DNA of 64,000 nucleotides, from NCBI RefSeq assembly GCF_041435115.1, contig NZ_CP108048.1:1-64000 (forward strand), in the 5' to 3' direction. Made by a program: the position numbers and the translations under genes. The notes beneath the pieces are model-generated. The model had not been told where the DNA came from. It ran no database searches and was given only the letters and a program-made list of their open reading frames with translations. Each line of letters begins with the position of its first letter. Position 1 is the first letter of the stretch. Positions 62,717 through 64,000 of the stretch are shown here, in pieces. Source of the DNA: Streptomyces sp. NBC_00289 (lineage in GTDB: Bacteria > Actinomycetota > Actinomycetes > Streptomycetales > Streptomycetaceae).

Positions 62717-62779
62717 GCCGGGTCTGCTTGCCGGGTCTGCGGACGGTTCCGTCTCGCTCGCCGGGTCACTCGCCGGGTC
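62717..62779. promoter_or_regulatory. Candidate clt: four GACCCGGC repeats upstream of traB
   Basis: On the minus strand GACCCGGC occurs at 62717-62724, 62730-62737, 62760-62767 and 62772-62779. The TraB recognition sequence known from the pSVH1 clt is GACCCGGA, one base different. The site is in the gap between traB and the upstream spd gene, as clt loci often are. Confidence 0.55.
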
Positions 62780-62825
62780 TGCACCAGGTCGACTGCGGTC
62801 GTGCGTGCTTCCGGCAGTCGCAGCA

Positions 62826-62856
62826 AGGGCCAGCCCGCAGGCTGCGGGCTGGCCCT
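62826..62856. terminator. Strong hairpin terminator
   Basis: Near-perfect palindrome: AGGGCCAGCCCGCAG (62826-62840), G, then its complement to 62856. It follows the stop of the SpdB-like gene on the minus strand and separates it from the traB leader. Confidence 0.7.
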
Positions 62857-62881
62857 CACTGGTGGTGCCGGACAGGGATGC

Positions 62882-64000
62882 TCAGGCTGCGTCTTCGGGC
62901 TCTTCCTCCTTGGCCTCTTCCGTCTCGGTGTCAGCCGGGACGTCGGCCTGGGCGTCGCTCTCCTCCTTGGACAGCAGGGCTCCCCAGGCATGGCGAATGC
63001 GCTTCTCGCTGCCGACGAAACCGGCCTCGCGGTAGTCACCGACGGCCTGGCGGTAGGAGGCCGGCGGATCGTCGCGGTAGCGCAGGTGCCGCAGCACGAC
63101 GTCCATCTGGGCGTCGGTCAGCGTCTCGCCGGGCTCCGGCGTGGGCACGCCCGTGACGGTTGCGAGCTGCGCGAGCGTGACGGCGTCACGGCCTGCGCCA
63201 CGGCCACCGTGACCCTCACCGTGACGGTTTCCGCCCGTATCGCCCTGACCTGCGTGACTGCCCTCCGCATCCGTGCCGGATGCGTCACGGCCGCCCGGCA
63301 GAGCGAGGGGGTGAGGGCCGGATCCGTCACGGTCGGCCGTGACGGGCAGGGCGGGCGCCGTGGGCGTCCACGTACCGAGCTCCGGCAGTTGGATCGCCGC
63401 GACCGAGGTCGGCAGGATCTTCTCGGCGGCAGTGGTCGCGGTGGCCTCCGCCTGCTTGTGCAGCTTCTCGGTCATGGTCTGCTGCGTCTTGAGCTGCGAC
63501 TTGCGGTAGGCCGTCTCCGCCTTGGCCACTCGCTCTTCCAGCTCGGTCGCGAGCGCCAGCAGCTCGATCCGGTGCGCGGCTTCCGCCTCCATCTCCTCCA
63601 GGCGGTCGGCGACCTCCTGCCGCTTGGACTCGATGTGCTCCCGCGTGCCCGCGGACGCCTTCCGGCCCAGGGAGGGCAGCGCAATCCACCACGCGAGCTT
63701 GGTCGCGACGATGGCGATCGGCGTGAGCACCATGGCCAGGTCGAAACCGCCGCGCGCGGACATGATCAAGTCGATGGTGGGGATGGCTGCGTTGACGGCC
63801 GTGAGCGCGAGTCCGGCGTACTGCACGCGCCGGACACGGCGGGCGTTGTTGCCGGCCAGGATCTCCGTCGCCTGAAAAACACACCACAGGGCGTCCAGAG
63901 CGCCCACGGTCGGCACCGCCCACGCCCCGAACTTCGGCTCGAGGATCTGGTAGCTGACAGCCATCGACAGGACGGCCACCCCCAGGGTGACGAACCCCAG
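62882..64000 (-). CDS. SpdB-like plasmid transfer protein (5' end outside window)
   Basis: At least 372 residues; the frame stays open to the window edge, so the start is not seen. DUF2637-like N-terminal part with several membrane segments (AVLSMAVSYQILEPKFGAWA, GLALTAVNAAIPTIDLIMSA, LTPIAIVATKLAWWIALP), then a coiled coil (HIESKRQEVADRLEEMEAEA to EERVAKAETAYRKSQLKTQQ), then a Gly/Arg/His-rich linker (about 250-275) and a small C-terminal domain like winged helices (LRYRDDPPASYRQAVGDYRE). SpdB proteins help plasmid spread within the mycelium. Its linker is encoded by DNA with many GTGACGG-like words. Confidence 0.7.
   Translation of the reverse strand: MGFVTLGVAVLSMAVSYQILEPKFGAWAVPTVGALDALWCVFQATEILAGNNARRVRRVQYAGLALTAVNAAIPTIDLIMSARGGFDLAMVLTPIAIVATKLAWWIALPSLGRKASAGTREHIESKRQEVADRLEEMEAEAAHRIELLALATELEERVAKAETAYRKSQLKTQQTMTEKLHKQAEATATTAAEKILPTSVAAIQLPELGTWTPTAPALPVTADRDGSGPHPLALPGGRDASGTDAEGSHAGQGDTGGNRHGEGHGGRGAGRDAVTLAQLATVTGVPTPEPGETLTDAQMDVVLRHLRYRDDPPASYRQAVGDYREAGFVGSEKRIRHAWGALLSKEESDAQADVPADTETEEAKEEEPEDAA

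Noticed and set aside
1..64000. tRNA, rRNA, biosynthetic clusters, toxin-antitoxin pairs
   Set aside because: None were recognised on reading both strands; absence by eye is not proof.

Overview
The window looks like one end of a Streptomyces (or close actinomycete) linear conjugative plasmid. The evidence is high GC, codon use and gene families typical of Streptomyces. Bases 1-157 hold back-to-back short palindromes like those of Streptomyces telomeres, followed directly by a telomere-type helicase gene. Further in are a replication-relaxation family gene, a ParA/ParB pair with its own inverted-repeat sites, and an FtsK/TraB plus VirB4-type transfer block. All function calls come from reading the sequence by eye; no database search was run.

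Layout. 1-3.2 kb: telomere-like palindromes and TtrA-like helicase. 3.3-6.5 kb: an IS1182 element sitting in the loop of the terminator of a replication-relaxation gene. 7.3-12.1 kb: a transposase of the Streptomyces DDE type split by IS256 copy A, then IS110. 12.2-13.6 kb: an ECF sigma factor with its membrane partner. 13.9-20.3 kb: an ISAs1 element broken in two around a 4.7-kb insert that holds TfoX-like, ECF42 and DGPF genes and an IS21. 20.4-22.5 kb: a WD40 propeller gene. 22.5-32.1 kb: a dense IS graveyard with a few surviving genes (SRPBCC protein, secreted protein, large LuxR-type LAL regulator). 32.3-41.4 kb: a nested block in which a group II intron reverse transcriptase gene is cut by a serine-recombinase element and by an IS256 that is itself cut by an IS3; IS256 copy B is also inserted here. 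41.4-42.6 kb: IS6 copy B and an IS110 remnant. 42.6-45.9 kb: parAB and four TTAAC-N3-GTTAA sites. 46-49.8 kb: an IS5 holding a MITE-like insert, a DUF4177 protein, and a DNA ligase gene split by another IS5. 50-64 kb: plasmid backbone with small DUF proteins, a GGDEF protein, a Pycsar-effector-like membrane protein (frameshifted), an RRQRL-type zinc protein, and a minus-strand transfer operon (SpdB-like, TraB/FtsK-like, lytic transglycosylase/NlpC, small membrane protein, VirB6-like, SCO6880-like, VirB4-like).

How it fits together. The telomere helicase, replication-relaxation gene, parAB and transfer operon are the working plasmid backbone. The 3-50 kb interior is a landing zone in which insertions are stacked, and several exact target duplications or restored reading frames let their order be worked out. 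The most unusual points are: GNA-type triloops on the 3'-ending strand of the telomere palindromes; two near-identical IS256 copies that end at different right termini, each with its own 8-bp target duplication; a serine recombinase with four tandem HTH modules inserted in frame-neutral fashion in a group II intron RT; a TTAACNNNGTTAA partition-site candidate inside and beside parB; and four GACCCGGC repeats just upstream of traB that are a good clt candidate.
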